A DNA stretch of 64,000 nt from Levilactobacillus andaensis (lineage in GTDB: Bacteria; Bacillota; Bacilli; Lactobacillales; Lactobacillaceae), in NCBI RefSeq assembly GCF_016861695.1, contig NZ_BOLP01000005.1, forward strand, positions 247,808-311,807, given 5' to 3'. Below are positions 18,664 to 27,415 of the stretch, one piece after another. The notes below the pieces were generated by a model. That model was not told where the DNA came from, did not search any database, and saw only the letters and a list, made by a program, of their open reading frames with translations. Positions within the stretch are counted from its first letter, which is position 1, and the number at the start of each line of letters is the position of its first letter. The position numbers and the translations under genes were made by a program.

Positions 18664-20008
18664 GTTGATCCTCCGTTGCTGGTTTAATAGATTTAATTTC
18701 TGCTTCAGCGGTACCGTCGCTCAAATGAATCGTTGCGGTGCCCGGCTTTAAATCAGCCGTGGCTCTGGCAACGTGGTCATTTTGCGTGACGTAGCTGTAC
18801 CCTCTGCCCATAATTTTCAGCGGACTCAGGTAATCCAAGCCACTTGCCAATTGGCCAACGTGTTCTTGTTGCTTGGCCATATAGCGCTTCATTTCGGTCG
18901 TCAAGCGTACCGTCGTCTGACTAACGGTCTGCTGGTCACGCTGCACCCGTGCTAACGGGGACTGAGCGACCAGACCTTGGCGGGCAAATTGAACCCGTTG
19001 TGTTGCCTGTTGAACCCGCGTCTGGGCGTTACGGTTCAATGCCTGTTGTGCTCGGTCCAGCCGTTGGACGTACGTTTCGTACAGCCGTTGCGGTTGCCGG
19101 AACACGTAAGCCGTCATCAGCTTATTCAAACGCTCCTGCTGGAAATTGATGCGGTTAGACATGGCGTTCAGGAGCCGTGTGCGTTGCTGCTGTAATTTCA
19201 ACAACTCATCGCTCAACACGGGCACCGCCAATTCGGCCGCAGCCGTGGGCGTTGCCGCCCGGACGTCGGCGACCAGGTCGGCGATTGTAGTATCCGTTTC
19301 GTGCCCTACCGATGAGATCACCGGAATCTGGCTGGCCGCAATGGCCCGGGCCACACTTTCTTCGTTAAAGGGCCACAGATCTTCGATGGACCCACCACCC
19401 CGACCAATGATCAGGGTGTCATAGGTGCCCGCCGCGTTGACCCGCTGAATCTGGCGCACCAAGTCAGGCGCGGCCCCGTCACCTTGAACGACCGCCGGAT
19501 ACAAGACGATCTGTGCGATGGGGTAACGCCGCCGCGTGGTCGTGATGATATCTCTGATAACGGCCCCACTAGGACTCGTAATCACTGCGATTCGCTTAGG
19601 AAAGCGCGGTAATGGTCGTTTAGGCGCCGAGAAAAGGCCCTCGGTCTCCAATTTCTGCTTTAACTGTTCATAGGCCTGATAGAGCTGACCAATGCCATCT
19701 GGCTCCATCCGTTCTACGTAAATTTGATAGCTCCCACTGGGTTCATACAGGGAGATTCGTCCGGTCACCAGGACCTTCATCCCGGTCTCTGGCGTAAATT
19801 TTAATTTTTCAAATGCCGATTTGAACATGATGGCACTGATTTTCGCGTGGTCGTCCTTCAGACTAAAGTACTGGTGGGCGTGTGGCCGCAAGCGAAAGTT
19901 AGAAATTTCACCGGTCAGATACACCTTGCCTAAATAAGGGTCGACATCGAATTTTCGTTTTAAATATTGGGTTAATGCTGTGACTGTTAGGTAATCAGTC
20001 GTTGCCAA
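18656..20008 (-). CDS. xseA: Exodeoxyribonuclease VII large subunit
   Basis: Catalytic subunit of 450 aa. An N-terminal OB fold ([16 protein letters not shown] onward) is followed by the nuclease domain with [27 protein letters not shown] and [20 protein letters not shown], then a long coiled coil (about 270-400) and a beta tail. I favour the TTG start at 20008 because GGAGTGAG precedes it and the homologous start falls there; an ATG six codons upstream (20026) is the alternative. It overlaps folD. Confidence 0.93.
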   Translation of the reverse strand: MATTDYLTVTALTQYLKRKFDVDPYLGKVYLTGEISNFRLRPHAHQYFSLKDDHAKISAIMFKSAFEKLKFTPETGMKVLVTGRISLYEPSGSYQIYVERMEPDGIGQLYQAYEQLKQKLETEGLFSAPKRPLPRFPKRIAVITSPSGAVIRDIITTTRRRYPIAQIVLYPAVVQGDGAAPDLVRQIQRVNAAGTYDTLIIGRGGGSIEDLWPFNEESVARAIAASQIPVISSVGHETDTTIADLVADVRAATPTAAAELAVPVLSDELLKLQQQRTRLLNAMSNRINFQQERLNKLMTAYVFRQPQRLYETYVQRLDRAQQALNRNAQTRVQQATQRVQFARQGLVAQSPLARVQRDQQTVSQTTVRLTTEMKRYMAKQQEHVGQLASGLDYLSPLKIMGRGYSYVTQNDHVARATADLKPGTATIHLSDGTAEAEIKSIKPATEDQHE

Positions 20009-20861
20009 GTTGCTCACTCCACTCACATAGGTCTACTGTCTGTTGCATCAACGTCGCAATGGTCATGGGACCCACACCACCCGGCACGGGCGTAATGGCC
20101 CCCGCCCGGTCAACGACGCCGTCAAAGTCCACGTCACCGGTCAGCTTACCATTCTCATCGCGGTCCATCCCCACGTCAATGACGACGGCACCGTGCTTCA
20201 CATCGTTGCGCTTGATCAGGTGCGTCACACCGGTCGCCACGATTAACACGTCGGCCTCCCGGGTAATCTCACTCAGATCTTTCGTGTAAACGTGGGCAAC
20301 ACTGACCGTCATGTCAGCATTGATCAGCATGGCTGCCATGGGCCGACCGACGATACGGCTGCGACCGACGATGACTGCCCGTTTACCGCGTAAATGAAGA
20401 TGTAGGGAGTCCAGCATGGTCATAATGCCCCGTGGCGTGCAGGAGACGGGATATTTGCCAGGTAAGTTCGCAAATAGCCGACCGACATTCAACGGGTGAA
20501 AGCCATCGACATCCTTCGCAGGATCAATGGTCGCCACGATGGCCTGTTCGTCCAAGCCAACGGGTAACGGCGATTGGACCAAAATCCCGTGGACTGTCGG
20601 GTCAGCGTTGTACGCCTGAACAATGGCAATTAATTCTGCTTGGCTGACCGTGGCGGGTAATTGCCGCACGATTGAGTTAATGCCAAGTTGCGTCGCCTTT
20701 TTATGCTTGTTGCGGACATAAATCGTGCTAGCCGGGTCATCCCCCACGATAATCACGGCTAATCCGGGCGTAATTCCACGTTGCGTTAGGGCAGCCACCC
20801 GGTCCTTGGTCTGCGCATTGACCTCTTTTGCCAGTTGCTTCCCATCAATGATCGTCGTCAT
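19995..20861 (-). CDS. folD: Methylenetetrahydrofolate dehydrogenase/cyclohydrolase
   Basis: Bifunctional one-carbon enzyme of 288 aa making 10-formyl-THF, the substrate used by Fmt elsewhere in this window. Motifs: YVRNKHKK with the catalytic Lys near 56, VHGILVQSPLP, KDVDGFHPLNVG, and VGRSRIVGRPMA of the NADP site, ending in PGGVGPMT. The ATG at 20861 has GGGGAGG upstream, six codons inside the longest frame. It is separated from nusB by about 0.9 kb of repeats, where other Firmicutes have little spacing. Confidence 0.95.
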   Translation of the reverse strand: MTTIIDGKQLAKEVNAQTKDRVAALTQRGITPGLAVIIVGDDPASTIYVRNKHKKATQLGINSIVRQLPATVSQAELIAIVQAYNADPTVHGILVQSPLPVGLDEQAIVATIDPAKDVDGFHPLNVGRLFANLPGKYPVSCTPRGIMTMLDSLHLHLRGKRAVIVGRSRIVGRPMAAMLINADMTVSVAHVYTKDLSEITREADVLIVATGVTHLIKRNDVKHGAVVIDVGMDRDENGKLTGDVDFDGVVDRAGAITPVPGGVGPMTIATLMQQTVDLCEWSEQLGND

Positions 20862-20992
20862 GAAGCTCGTCCTCCCCAAAATTCAAAGTTACGTTCTATT
20901 TTAGCATAGTCAGCCCCAAAACGGGACCTTCCAGTATGGCTCAGGTGCTTCATTTAACATTAAAAGATTAATAATAAATGGATATGAATTAT

Positions 20993-21067
20993 CCGCACTG
21001 CGGCTGCCAGGGATTCCGCCTGCTGTGGGGACGCTCCGGACTACGGAACGGTCCTCCGGCTCTGATT
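20993..21067 (+). repeat. Module B repeat, copy 2 (shortened)
   Basis: Plus-orientation copy with an intact head (CGGCTGCCAGGGATTCCGCC, then TGCTGTGGGGACGCT) joined after about 20 bases to the normal far end TCCTCCGGCTCTGATTG. The covarying hairpins are missing, as in an internal deletion. It faces copy 3 across about 415 bp. Confidence 0.75.
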
Positions 21068-21279
21068 GACCTTCTGCAGGAAATAAACATTAATTCCATT
21101 ACTCCCAATCAGAGTCATCGCCTGTTCTGCACAAATACTTGATGCCATACTATCACTGTCATCGAGTCTCCATTCAAGCTAAGCAGTAACTACTCTCCAT
21201 CATGGTTCGTCAACCACAGAATTAGGTCACAGCCACTACGCCATCTGGAATCAACTGGGACGCTTTGTACTAACTGACT

Positions 21280-21414
21280 TTATGAATACACAGGATAATT
21301 CTTGGCGTCTAAGGAACGAACTTTAAAAATTACGTCCTTTAACGCCGACTCTGAATAATCATAGTCAATAATCAGCTTAGGACCATCCCAACCGGCTTGA
21401 TGATCTGAACACCC
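21280..21414 (-). pseudogene. Possible coding remnant between two inverted module B copies
   Basis: A 44-codon stretch on the minus strand between stops reads as ordinary protein: DHQAGWDGPKLIIDYDY and later KDVIFKVRSLDAKNYPVYS, then TAA at 21282-21280. No start codon or ribosome binding site is evident and upstream frames are closed. It could be the 3' end of a decayed gene or chance. The rest of 21068-21481 shows nothing I can name. Confidence 0.25.
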
Positions 21415-21481
21415 TTAATAACCAGCCAATCAAATCTGCACTTTACTCCCCAAACGGCCATCACAAATGAACATCAACATA

Positions 21482-21664
21482 AAGCCGAAGGAGGCCAGAG
21501 ATGGAGCCGGCCGCGATAATGGCCTTGGCTGGCGTCCCTGCTAGCCTAGACCATGGGCGTCTTTTAAGACGCATGGGTCACGCGGCTTAAAAGCGAGCGA
21601 GAAGCCCGCCCTTCGGCTGAAGCGTCCCCGCAGCAGGTGGAATCCCTGGCAACCGCAGTGCGAC
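21482..21664 (-). repeat. Module B repeat, copy 3 (full length)
   Basis: Minus-orientation copy with the head (GCACTGCGGTTGCCAGGGAT on the minus strand), the stem CTTTTAAG...CTTAAAAG at 21561-21593 (13 of 15 paired), a second stem built on ATGG/CCAT with GGCT/AGCC, and the closing end CTGGCCTCCTTCGGCTTT. It lies beside a tandem repeat and the nusB terminator. Confidence 0.8.
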
Positions 21665-21680
21665 CCGCTATCACAATTCG

Positions 21681-21720
21681 GTTTTAAGGTTTTAAGGTTT
21701 TAAGGTTTTAAGGTTTTAAG
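21681..21720. repeat. Tandem 8-bp repeat, five units
   Basis: Five perfect head-to-tail copies of GTTTTAAG between module B copy 3 and the nusB terminator. Such perfect short tandems usually vary in copy number by slippage; no function is evident. Confidence 0.95.
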
Positions 21721-21729
21721 CCTAAGTCT

Positions 21730-21767
21730 AAAAAAAGACCAACCACTAGTAATTTAGCGGTTGGTCT
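21730..21767 (-). terminator. Terminator after nusB
   Basis: AGACCAACC (21736-21744) pairs perfectly with GGTTGGTCT (21759-21767); on the minus strand the stem is followed by TTTTTTT. It starts ten bases past the nusB stop. Confidence 0.9.
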
Positions 21768-21776
21768 AATTAATGA

Positions 21777-22205
21777 CTAAGATTGTGAATCCAAAGGTTC
21801 GTCTAAGGTATGTGCTAACACACCGTTAATGAACCGCCGTGAACGGTCGTCACTGAAGTTCTTGGCTAATTCCAAGGCTTCGTTGACAGCTACACGGTCA
21901 GGCACTTCTTCCACGTAGTCAATTTCATAAAATGCTAATCGGAGAATCACAAGGTCAGTCTTCGCGATCCGCTTCAACTGCCAACCGGTACTTAGGTACT
22001 GGTCGATTTGTGCGTCCAATTCGCTTTGATGTGCCAAGACACCCGTCACTAACGTTTGTAGGTAGTCTGGCACGGGAACGGTTTGGTTCGGGTCGTCCGT
22101 CAGAACACGTTGGTACAACGCATCATGATCGGCATCGGGATTGGCGTTCAACGCAAATAACATTTGAAACGCCCGTTCCCGAATTTGATGTCGTGTAAGT
22201 GTCAC
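21777..22205 (-). CDS. nusB: Transcription antitermination factor NusB
   Basis: All-helical RNA-binding protein of 142 aa that, with NusE/S10, supports rRNA antitermination. It starts MTLTRHQIRERAFQMLFAL and contains LVTGV, LKRIAKTDLVILRLAFYE, VAVNEALELAK and RRFINGVL, the NusB signature. It overlaps the Asp23-family gene by one base, as in the usual efp-yqhY-nusB order. A strong terminator follows. Confidence 0.95.
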   Translation of the reverse strand: MTLTRHQIRERAFQMLFALNANPDADHDALYQRVLTDDPNQTVPVPDYLQTLVTGVLAHQSELDAQIDQYLSTGWQLKRIAKTDLVILRLAFYEIDYVEEVPDRVAVNEALELAKNFSDDRSRRFINGVLAHTLDEPLDSQS

Positions 22206-22645
22206 TATTGGTCACTGTCTCCTTCATCGCTCTGGTTAAACAGGTTATCAGGATCGACCTGTTGCGCCGTCTTTTCGGGAATGACGCCTTCCACGTGAAC
22301 GTTAACTTCACGTAAATCGAGGTCCGTCATGAACAACAATTGTTGCTTGACGCTATCTTGAATGGCTAAGGCGACCTTTGGCACGGCAACCCCATAATTC
22401 AAGTAAACGTAAACATCAACCGCTAATTCGTCGCCGTCAAAGACTAATTTAACGCCCTTGCCATGTTGTTCCTTGCGACCGAATAATTCCGTGACGCTGT
22501 TTGCCAGAGACCCCCGCATCCGAGCAACACCTTCAGTTTGGCTAGCTGCAATGCCCACAATAATTTCAAGGACTTGCGGTGCCACTTCGATTTTGCCTAA
22601 AGCGGGTTCCTTTGATTCTAAAATGATATTAGTATCTTCTGCCAT
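22205..22645 (-). CDS. yqhY: Asp23/Gls24 family envelope stress protein (YqhY type)
   Basis: 146-aa protein of the Asp23 family. The signature runs LGKIEVAPQVLEIIVGIA at about 16-33, then EGVARMRG and VDVYVYLNYGVAVP. YqhY in Bacillus is linked to control of lipid/acetyl-CoA carboxylase activity, while Asp23 paralogs sit at the membrane; which applies here is not decided by sequence. Acidic tail, no signal peptide. It is between efp (37-base gap) and nusB (one-base overlap). Confidence 0.92.
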   Translation of the reverse strand: MAEDTNIILESKEPALGKIEVAPQVLEIIVGIAASQTEGVARMRGSLANSVTELFGRKEQHGKGVKLVFDGDELAVDVYVYLNYGVAVPKVALAIQDSVKQQLLFMTDLDLREVNVHVEGVIPEKTAQQVDPDNLFNQSDEGDSDQ

Positions 22646-22682
22646 TCGTTGACCCTCCCTTACTGATTAAACGTGTGTGAAA

Positions 22683-23243
22683 CTATGCGCGAGAAATGTA
22701 AGTCCCGTCGGTAGAGTTGATAGAGAGCTTGTCGCCTTCGTTAACGAAGAAAGGAACTTGAACGACTAAGCCAGTGTTCATGGTAGCAGGCTTGGACCCA
22801 CCAGAAGCGGTGTTCCCCTTGATACCAGGTTCCGTAGCAACAACTTCCAAGACAACCGTGTTTGGTACTTCGATACCGAGAACTTCGGAACCGTATTGAA
22901 CCAAGTCAACGTTCATGTTTTCTTGTAAGTATGGAAGTTGGTCCTTGATGTTTTCACCAGGAACTTCGATTTGTTCGAAGTTGTCGGTGTCCATGAAGAC
23001 CCGGTTACCGCCATCTTCGTACAGGTATTGCATAGAACGCGTCTGAATATCAGCTTGTTCCATCTTAGCACCGGCACGGAAAGTCTTTTCTTGAACGGCA
23101 CCCGTCCGTAAGTTCTTAAGCTTTGAACGAACGAAAGCGCCACCCTTACCTGGCTTAACGTGTTGGAATTCAATGATGCGCCAAATTGCGTGATCCACTT
23201 CAATAGTTAAACCGTTTTTAAAATCAGCAGTCGAAATTGCCAT
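22683..23243 (-). CDS. efp: Elongation factor P
   Basis: Relieves ribosome stalling at polyproline. 186 aa with the three beta domains of EF-P. The domain I loop reads [10 protein letters not shown] with the Lys that is modified in other bacteria (about residue 32); the C-terminal signature is intact ([25 protein letters not shown]). Codon choice is strongly biased, as expected for a highly expressed protein. It is 77 bases from pepP, the usual pepP-efp pair. Confidence 0.96.
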   Translation of the reverse strand: MAISTADFKNGLTIEVDHAIWRIIEFQHVKPGKGGAFVRSKLKNLRTGAVQEKTFRAGAKMEQADIQTRSMQYLYEDGGNRVFMDTDNFEQIEVPGENIKDQLPYLQENMNVDLVQYGSEVLGIEVPNTVVLEVVATEPGIKGNTASGGSKPATMNTGLVVQVPFFVNEGDKLSINSTDGTYISRA

Positions 23244-23320
23244 AATGTGTTCAGCCTCCTAAAATATGTCCTCTTTATAATATCAATTCTTACCCCTAAA
23301 AAGCAAGATACGTGGGTCAC

Positions 23321-24385
23321 TTACAGAATAATTAAATTCCGTGGCGTGGTCGTGAGGACTTCATGACCCGTCTCAGTGACCAACACGTCGTCTTCAATGC
23401 GGATACCACCCTTGCCGGCAAAGTACACGCCTGGTTCTGCGGTGACGACTTCATTTGCCGCCATCACATCTGGCCAGCCGCGACCAATGTTCGGGCCTTC
23501 GTGGATGTCTAACCCAATACCGTGACCGGTACCATGGATAAAGGCATCTCCGTAGCCCTGTTCCGTCAAGAAATCTCGTCCCGCGTGATCGATCTCATCA
23601 CCCGTTGCGCCGGGATTAGTCGCCGCAATGATCTTTTCTTGAGCCGTCTGCACCGCCTGGTAAGCCGCCTTAAGGTCCGCACCGGGATCACCTAAAGCCA
23701 CCGTTCGGGTTAGGTCAGACGTATAGCCGTCCACGTAAAAACCGCAGTCAATGGTCACCAACTCACCGGTTGCCATCACTTTATCACTGGCCTGACCATG
23801 AGGCCAAGCGGAACGCACACCACTGGCAACGATGGTCCCAAAACTAGGACCCGTTGCGCCGTGATCTTGCATCCAACGTTCGAGCCACTGAGCAGCCTTG
23901 CGTTCGGTCATCCCGGGCGCTAAGACATCAAATAAGGCCGCGACCCCTTGACTGGTCAGCGCCGTTGCTCGGCGAATTGCAGCCAATTCGGCCGGTTCCT
24001 TGACCTGCCGCAACTGATCGACAACATTAGCCAGCGGCACGATGTCGCTCATCAAATGCTCGTCTAACCAGTCGAACTCGGCCAAAGTCAAACTATCTTC
24101 AAGGCCTAACACGGTTGCGTCATCGGCCTCTAAGACCTCTTCAACCGCCTGTAGATAGTCACGGGTGATGATTTTCGGCATATCTGGCATGGTCGTTGCC
24201 AATTCCGACTGATAACGGGCGTCCGTAATAAAGACTGCGCGTTTCGCCGTCACTAACAAGTACCCATCGCCACCCTCAACGCTGGCCCCAGCTAAATACT
24301 GCTGGTTACTGGCTGAGGAGACCAGAAAACTATCGATGCTCAGAGACGCAAACTGTGCTTGCAACCGTTCAATTCGTGATGTCAT
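23321..24385 (-). CDS. pepP: Xaa-Pro aminopeptidase/dipeptidase family (M24)
   Basis: Cytosolic metallopeptidase of 354 aa acting on peptides with proline at position 2. The start was moved to the ATG preceded by AGGAGGATGG, 21 codons inside the longest frame. An N-terminal creatinase-like domain (about 1-125) precedes the pita-bread fold; the two-metal ligands are visible in DCGFYVDGYTSDLTR, HGTGHGIGLDIHEGP, EPGVYF and RIEDDVLV. Association with efp is conserved in Firmicutes. Aminopeptidase versus dipeptidase preference is not certain. Confidence 0.92.
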   Translation of the reverse strand: MTSRIERLQAQFASLSIDSFLVSSASNQQYLAGASVEGGDGYLLVTAKRAVFITDARYQSELATTMPDMPKIITRDYLQAVEEVLEADDATVLGLEDSLTLAEFDWLDEHLMSDIVPLANVVDQLRQVKEPAELAAIRRATALTSQGVAALFDVLAPGMTERKAAQWLERWMQDHGATGPSFGTIVASGVRSAWPHGQASDKVMATGELVTIDCGFYVDGYTSDLTRTVALGDPGADLKAAYQAVQTAQEKIIAATNPGATGDEIDHAGRDFLTEQGYGDAFIHGTGHGIGLDIHEGPNIGRGWPDVMAANEVVTAEPGVYFAGKGGIRIEDDVLVTETGHEVLTTTPRNLIIL

Positions 24386-24410
24386 TGACCCATCCTCCTT
24401 TTTAATAGAG

Positions 24411-24455
24411 AAAAAAGAAGAACTCAAAGCGAATTGGTCTCGCCTCAAGCTCTTC
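24411..24455 (-). terminator. Terminator after rpmA
   Basis: On the minus strand an imperfect 16-bp stem (GAAGAGCTTGAGGCGA with TCGCTTTGAGTTCTTC) runs into TTTTTT. A separate small hairpin (ACGAGG TTTT CCTCGT) lies just before it. Confidence 0.65.
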
Positions 24456-24479
24456 AGTCGTTACGAGGAAAACCTCGTG

Positions 24480-24779
24480 TTATTTAGCTACTTCTTCAGC
24501 AACTGGGTATACGGATACTTGACGCTTGTCGCGGCCAAGACGTTCGAATTTAACGACGCCAGCAGCCTTAGCAAACAAAGTATCGTCACCACCACGGCCT
24601 ACGTTCAAGCCAGGGTAGATGTGCGTCCCACGTTGACGGTAAAGGATAGAACCACTGGTAACAGTTGAACCATCAGCAGCCTTCGTCCCAAGACGACGAC
24701 CAGCAGAGTCACGACCGTTAGCAGTAGACCCACCACCTTTATGGTGAGAGAAGAATTGTAAGTTCATGTTCATCAGCAT
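24480..24779 (-). CDS. rpmA: 50S ribosomal protein L27, with cleavable N-terminal extension
   Basis: 99-aa L27. The start at 24779 has GGAGGTGAAACTT upstream. The N-terminus [17 protein letters not shown] carries the Firmicute extension ending in LQFF, which the cysteine protease Prp removes to expose the residues that reach the peptidyl transferase centre. The remaining protein is canonical ([36 protein letters not shown]). The processing protease is the adjacent gene. Confidence 0.96.
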   Translation of the reverse strand: MLMNMNLQFFSHHKGGGSTANGRDSAGRRLGTKAADGSTVTSGSILYRQRGTHIYPGLNVGRGGDDTLFAKAAGVVKFERLGRDKRQVSVYPVAEEVAK

Positions 24780-24797
24780 AAGTTTCACCTCCGCAAT

Positions 24798-25136
24798 TTA
24801 GTCTTTTATTTCAGCGAATTTAACATAATCCGCGTAATTTGTGGCGACATCTCTTAACCCATCCGCAAAACTCTGGAGGAGTGTTTGTCCCTTTAATTCG
24901 GCCGTTGCTTCCAGCTTTGGTGGAAGGTGGACTTCCAGATAACCACCCTCCTGATCACGATTCTCAACATCTATCGGAATCTTAGCGATTCGTTGTAGAC
25001 CGTTGACCGTCGTAATCGCAAGCACCGAGACCGCAGCGCAAACAATGTCGTGACCATACTCACCTGAGTCAGCGTGGCCAGTGATTTGGAATGAATCGAT
25101 TCGGTTAGCTCCATGATGGAACGTCGCATGAATCAT
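24798..25136 (-). CDS. prp: Ribosomal-processing cysteine protease Prp
   Basis: 112-aa protease (YsxB) that trims the L27 N-terminus. The catalytic pair is visible: His in ITGHADSGEYGHD near residue 21 and Cys in DIVCAAVSVL near 33. It sits between rplU and rpmA, the position that defines the family, 18 bases before rpmA and about 29 bases after rplU, so the three share one transcript. Confidence 0.95.
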   Translation of the reverse strand: MIHATFHHGANRIDSFQITGHADSGEYGHDIVCAAVSVLAITTVNGLQRIAKIPIDVENRDQEGGYLEVHLPPKLEATAELKGQTLLQSFADGLRDVATNYADYVKFAEIKD

Positions 25137-25164
25137 CGAGATCGCCTCTCTTAATCTTTAGGCT

Positions 25165-25473
25165 TTAAGCGTTGATAGCATCAACGACAACCTTGGTGTA
25201 TGGTTGACGGTGACCCTTCTTCGTATGAGTACCCTTCTTGGCCTTATACTTGAAAGTAACAACCTTCTTTTCCAGACCCTGCTTTTCAACAGTTCCAGTA
25301 ACGGTTGCACCTGCAACAGTTGGCGTCCCGATCTTAGGCTTGTCACCACCGACAAAGACAACTTGGTCAAAAGTAACCTTTTCACCAGCTTCAACGTTCA
25401 ACTTTTCGACGTAAACAGCTTGGCCTGCTTCGACCTTGTACTGCTTGCCGCCAGTTACGATAATTGCGTACAT
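25165..25473 (-). CDS. rplU: 50S ribosomal protein L21
   Basis: 102-aa L21 starting [18 protein letters not shown]. The ATG at 25473 is preceded by AAGGAGGTGC; the longer open frame upstream is leader RNA, not protein. The C-terminal signature [16 protein letters not shown] is intact. It is the first gene of the rplU-prp-rpmA operon and is driven by a near-consensus promoter about 125 bases upstream. Confidence 0.96.
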   Translation of the reverse strand: MYAIIVTGGKQYKVEAGQAVYVEKLNVEAGEKVTFDQVVFVGGDKPKIGTPTVAGATVTGTVEKQGLEKKVVTFKYKAKKGTHTKKGHRQPYTKVVVDAINA

Positions 25474-25479
25474 GTGTGT

Positions 25480-25596
25480 GCACCTCCTTATATATTTAGA
25501 CTTAGACTCGCCGAAAACAAGTGCTCCGCAAGGCGGAAAACTTAATGACTCGTCCCGAGCGGTTGCAGCTGTGGAAGTCCACAAATACAACATGAA
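25480..25596 (-). promoter_or_regulatory. Putative L21 leader RNA
   Basis: The 117 bases between the rplU promoter and its ribosome binding site contain pairable segments, for example GTGGACTTCCAC and CCGCCTTGCGG on the minus strand. L21 leaders that mediate autogenous control are known in this position in Firmicutes. I infer it from position and structure; a covariance-model match was not run. Confidence 0.5.
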
Positions 25597-25597
25597 A

Positions 25598-25626
25598 ATT
25601 ATACTTGATGGGGTCAGCTACGTCAA
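25598..25626 (-). promoter_or_regulatory. Strong sigma-A promoter of rplU
   Basis: On the minus strand TTGACG (25626-25621), a 17-base spacer and TATAAT (25603-25598). The -35 box lies inside the last codons of the upstream tetR gene. Confidence 0.85.
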
Positions 25627-26223
25627 GCTTTTTTCTGAACGGCGCGCGATATCAGTTCCTACTAAAGCGAACCAAGCCGCCAGTGGCGTGACATTCGGCG
25701 TCGCCAATTGTCGAAAAGATTGTGCTAGAAATTCAGAACGGTAGCGACGATTGTCATCCAGCCAATGTTCGACTAACCCCAGAAAAGCACTCGTCAAAAA
25801 GGCGATTTGAATGTCGACTGGTAACTCTTCAGTTGCCATAGCTGGCAGTTGTTGACTAAATGCCAATAGTTCTCGTTCAAAGCGTTGCTGCAAGCGTGGC
25901 CGAAATTGCGTAAATTGGGGATGTAGCAGCACCGTTAAGACCTGATGGTGTTGATCAACATAGCGTAATGCCGGACCGAGAGCGAAGCCACTTACGGACT
26001 TTCCGTTGGGCGCAATCACCGTTCTGGCCGCTGCAAACCACTCATCAATGACCTGCTGTTCTGTTTGTTCATAGAAATCCGTTTTATCCTTATAGTGCAG
26101 ATAGAAGGTCCCCCGCGTCAGTTGGGCCGTGTTGGTCAACTTCTGAACCGAAATCTGTTGTAATGATTGCTGCTGTAATAACTCGCTAAGTGCTTGGCGC
26201 AACTGCTCGTTGGTCCGCACCAC
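25618..26223 (-). CDS. TetR-family transcriptional regulator
   Basis: 201-aa regulator. The N-terminal helix-turn-helix is clear: LRQALSELLQQQSLQQISVQKL then TAQLTRGTFYLHYKDK (about 5-45), the TetR recognition helix with FYLHY. The ligand-binding C-terminal half is of the AcrR-like type and does not reveal an inducer. No efflux pump or enzyme is adjacent, so its target is unknown; it stands alone upstream of the rplU promoter, which its stop codon overlaps. A repeat-filled 630-base gap lies upstream. Confidence 0.9.
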   Translation of the reverse strand: MVRTNEQLRQALSELLQQQSLQQISVQKLTNTAQLTRGTFYLHYKDKTDFYEQTEQQVIDEWFAAARTVIAPNGKSVSGFALGPALRYVDQHHQVLTVLLHPQFTQFRPRLQQRFERELLAFSQQLPAMATEELPVDIQIAFLTSAFLGLVEHWLDDNRRYRSEFLAQSFRQLATPNVTPLAAWFALVGTDIARRSEKSLT

Positions 26224-26381
26224 CCGTGGATCTAATTGACTGATAGTTCCCCGCTCCCTTCCGTCCTGACCGATTTTACTGCTTACTTAAAACCATACCG
26301 ATTTTTAGCGCCGCTGACAAGTTTTTCGTCCCCTGTTTCACCGGCTTATTGAATTATCCGATAATTAGGTTAGCTTATTAT

Positions 26382-26583
26382 GGCCGCACTCCGGCTGCCA
26401 GGGATTCCACCTGCTATGGGGAACGCCTCCAGCCTAGGGTTAGGGTACAGGCTTCCGTCTCGTCTCAAAGCCACGAAAAGCCACGTGTCTCTGAGGTCGT
26501 CCCACTCTGTAAGCCGGGAAAGAACCCCGACTAACAGAGTCGACACAACTGGCTACATCCCTGACCTCCTCCGGCTCTGATTG
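26382..26583 (+). repeat. Module B repeat, copy 4 (full length)
   Basis: One of the most complete copies: head CGGCTGCCAGGGATTCC, core AAGCCACG..CACGTGTCTC with a stem TCTCA/TGAGG, a second hairpin ACTCTGT/ACAGAGT enclosing CGGG/CCCG (about 26507-26543), and the end ATCCCTGACCTCCTCCGGC then TCTGATTG. It lies between tetR and the dUTPase gene. The unique flank 26584-26812 shows no gene I can support. Confidence 0.85.
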
Positions 26584-26812
26584 TTTTTTTCAATATCAAC
26601 CGGTATGTCCAGTAACGCTAAATTTTAATCAGATCCACAAAACGTCTTTATATAATTTCACATACACTGACTATCCTTGTATGCCACAACAACAAATGAA
26701 TTATCAAAGTACTTATTAGCGTAGGCAAGCATTTTCTAAAACTAGCCCTCCGACAATCTGGGAACACATTAGGCTAATATCCCCTCTACATTAATCTGAT
26801 AACGTTTTGAAC

Positions 26813-26853
26813 AAAAAAAAGGAGCCCCGAATGATTACATTCAGAACCCCCTA
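26813..26853 (-). terminator. Terminator of the dUTPase operon
   Basis: On the minus strand GAATG TAAT CATTC caps a longer G/C-rich stem (AGGGGG with CTCCTT) followed by seven T, four bases past the stop at 26858. Confidence 0.75.
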
Positions 26854-26857
26854 AGAT

Positions 26858-27400
26858 TTAATAATTATTTGCTTGCCGGTCCAAGTTGACCTGCCGTTTG
26901 GCTTCGTAAGCCGCTTGAATCTCGTCTTGACTAAAGCCAAAATCGACAACCCCCCACTTCAAGAATAGCCGCCATGCGTGACGGAAATCCTCTTGTCGGT
27001 GGGAAAAGTGACTGTTGAACACCATCCGTTTTAGAATTAAGTATTGTTGGTCCAGATCCTTGGCGGGCCGACTCTTTTCCAGTCCTGTCAAGTCTTCTTC
27101 CGTGATCATAATCAGGTGCGTCCACGTTTTCTTGGCCGCCACCAAAAAGAAGAAGTCCATGGCATCCGTGTATTCCGTCAGCAATGTTTCCCGGGGCGTC
27201 TGACCTTCATCGGCCTTGCCACGGTGCGTTTTCCACACCTTGAACCATTCCGACGTATTGGCAACTTCTGCTAGCTCGACGTCTAAGGCCACGTAGGCAT
27301 TCTCAATCTGTTGCTTACGGGGCATCTCGATCTGGCGGTCGGCCGTAATCTGTTCATCCAATGCAATTGATTGCTGGACTAATTTTGCTAGTTCTAACAC
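26858..27400 (-). CDS. All-alpha dimeric dUTP diphosphatase (dUTPase_2 family)
   Basis: 180-aa enzyme expected to hydrolyse dUTP to dUMP, keeping uracil out of DNA. It shows the MazG-like metal-binding helices of this family: ALDVELAEVANTSEWFKVWK near 32-52 and ETLLTEYTDAMDFFFLV near 70-86, giving the ExxE and ExxD ligands, and a C-terminal SQDEIQAAYEAKRQVNLDRQ. It is the last gene of a three-gene unit behind two unknown proteins, 15 bases after the second. A thymidylate role is inferred only from the family. Confidence 0.85.
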   Translation of the reverse strand: MLELAKLVQQSIALDEQITADRQIEMPRKQQIENAYVALDVELAEVANTSEWFKVWKTHRGKADEGQTPRETLLTEYTDAMDFFFLVAAKKTWTHLIMITEEDLTGLEKSRPAKDLDQQYLILKRMVFNSHFSHRQEDFRHAWRLFLKWGVVDFGFSQDEIQAAYEAKRQVNLDRQANNY

Positions 27401-27415
27401 GTTATCTAATTCCTC

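Noticed and set aside
26640..26800. Short minus-strand frames MCSQIVGGLVLENA and MLAYANKYFDNSFVVVAY
   Set aside because: They look protein-like, and the first has a GAGGGG upstream, but they are only 17 and 24 codons in different frames. This may be a decayed gene; not enough evidence to list.
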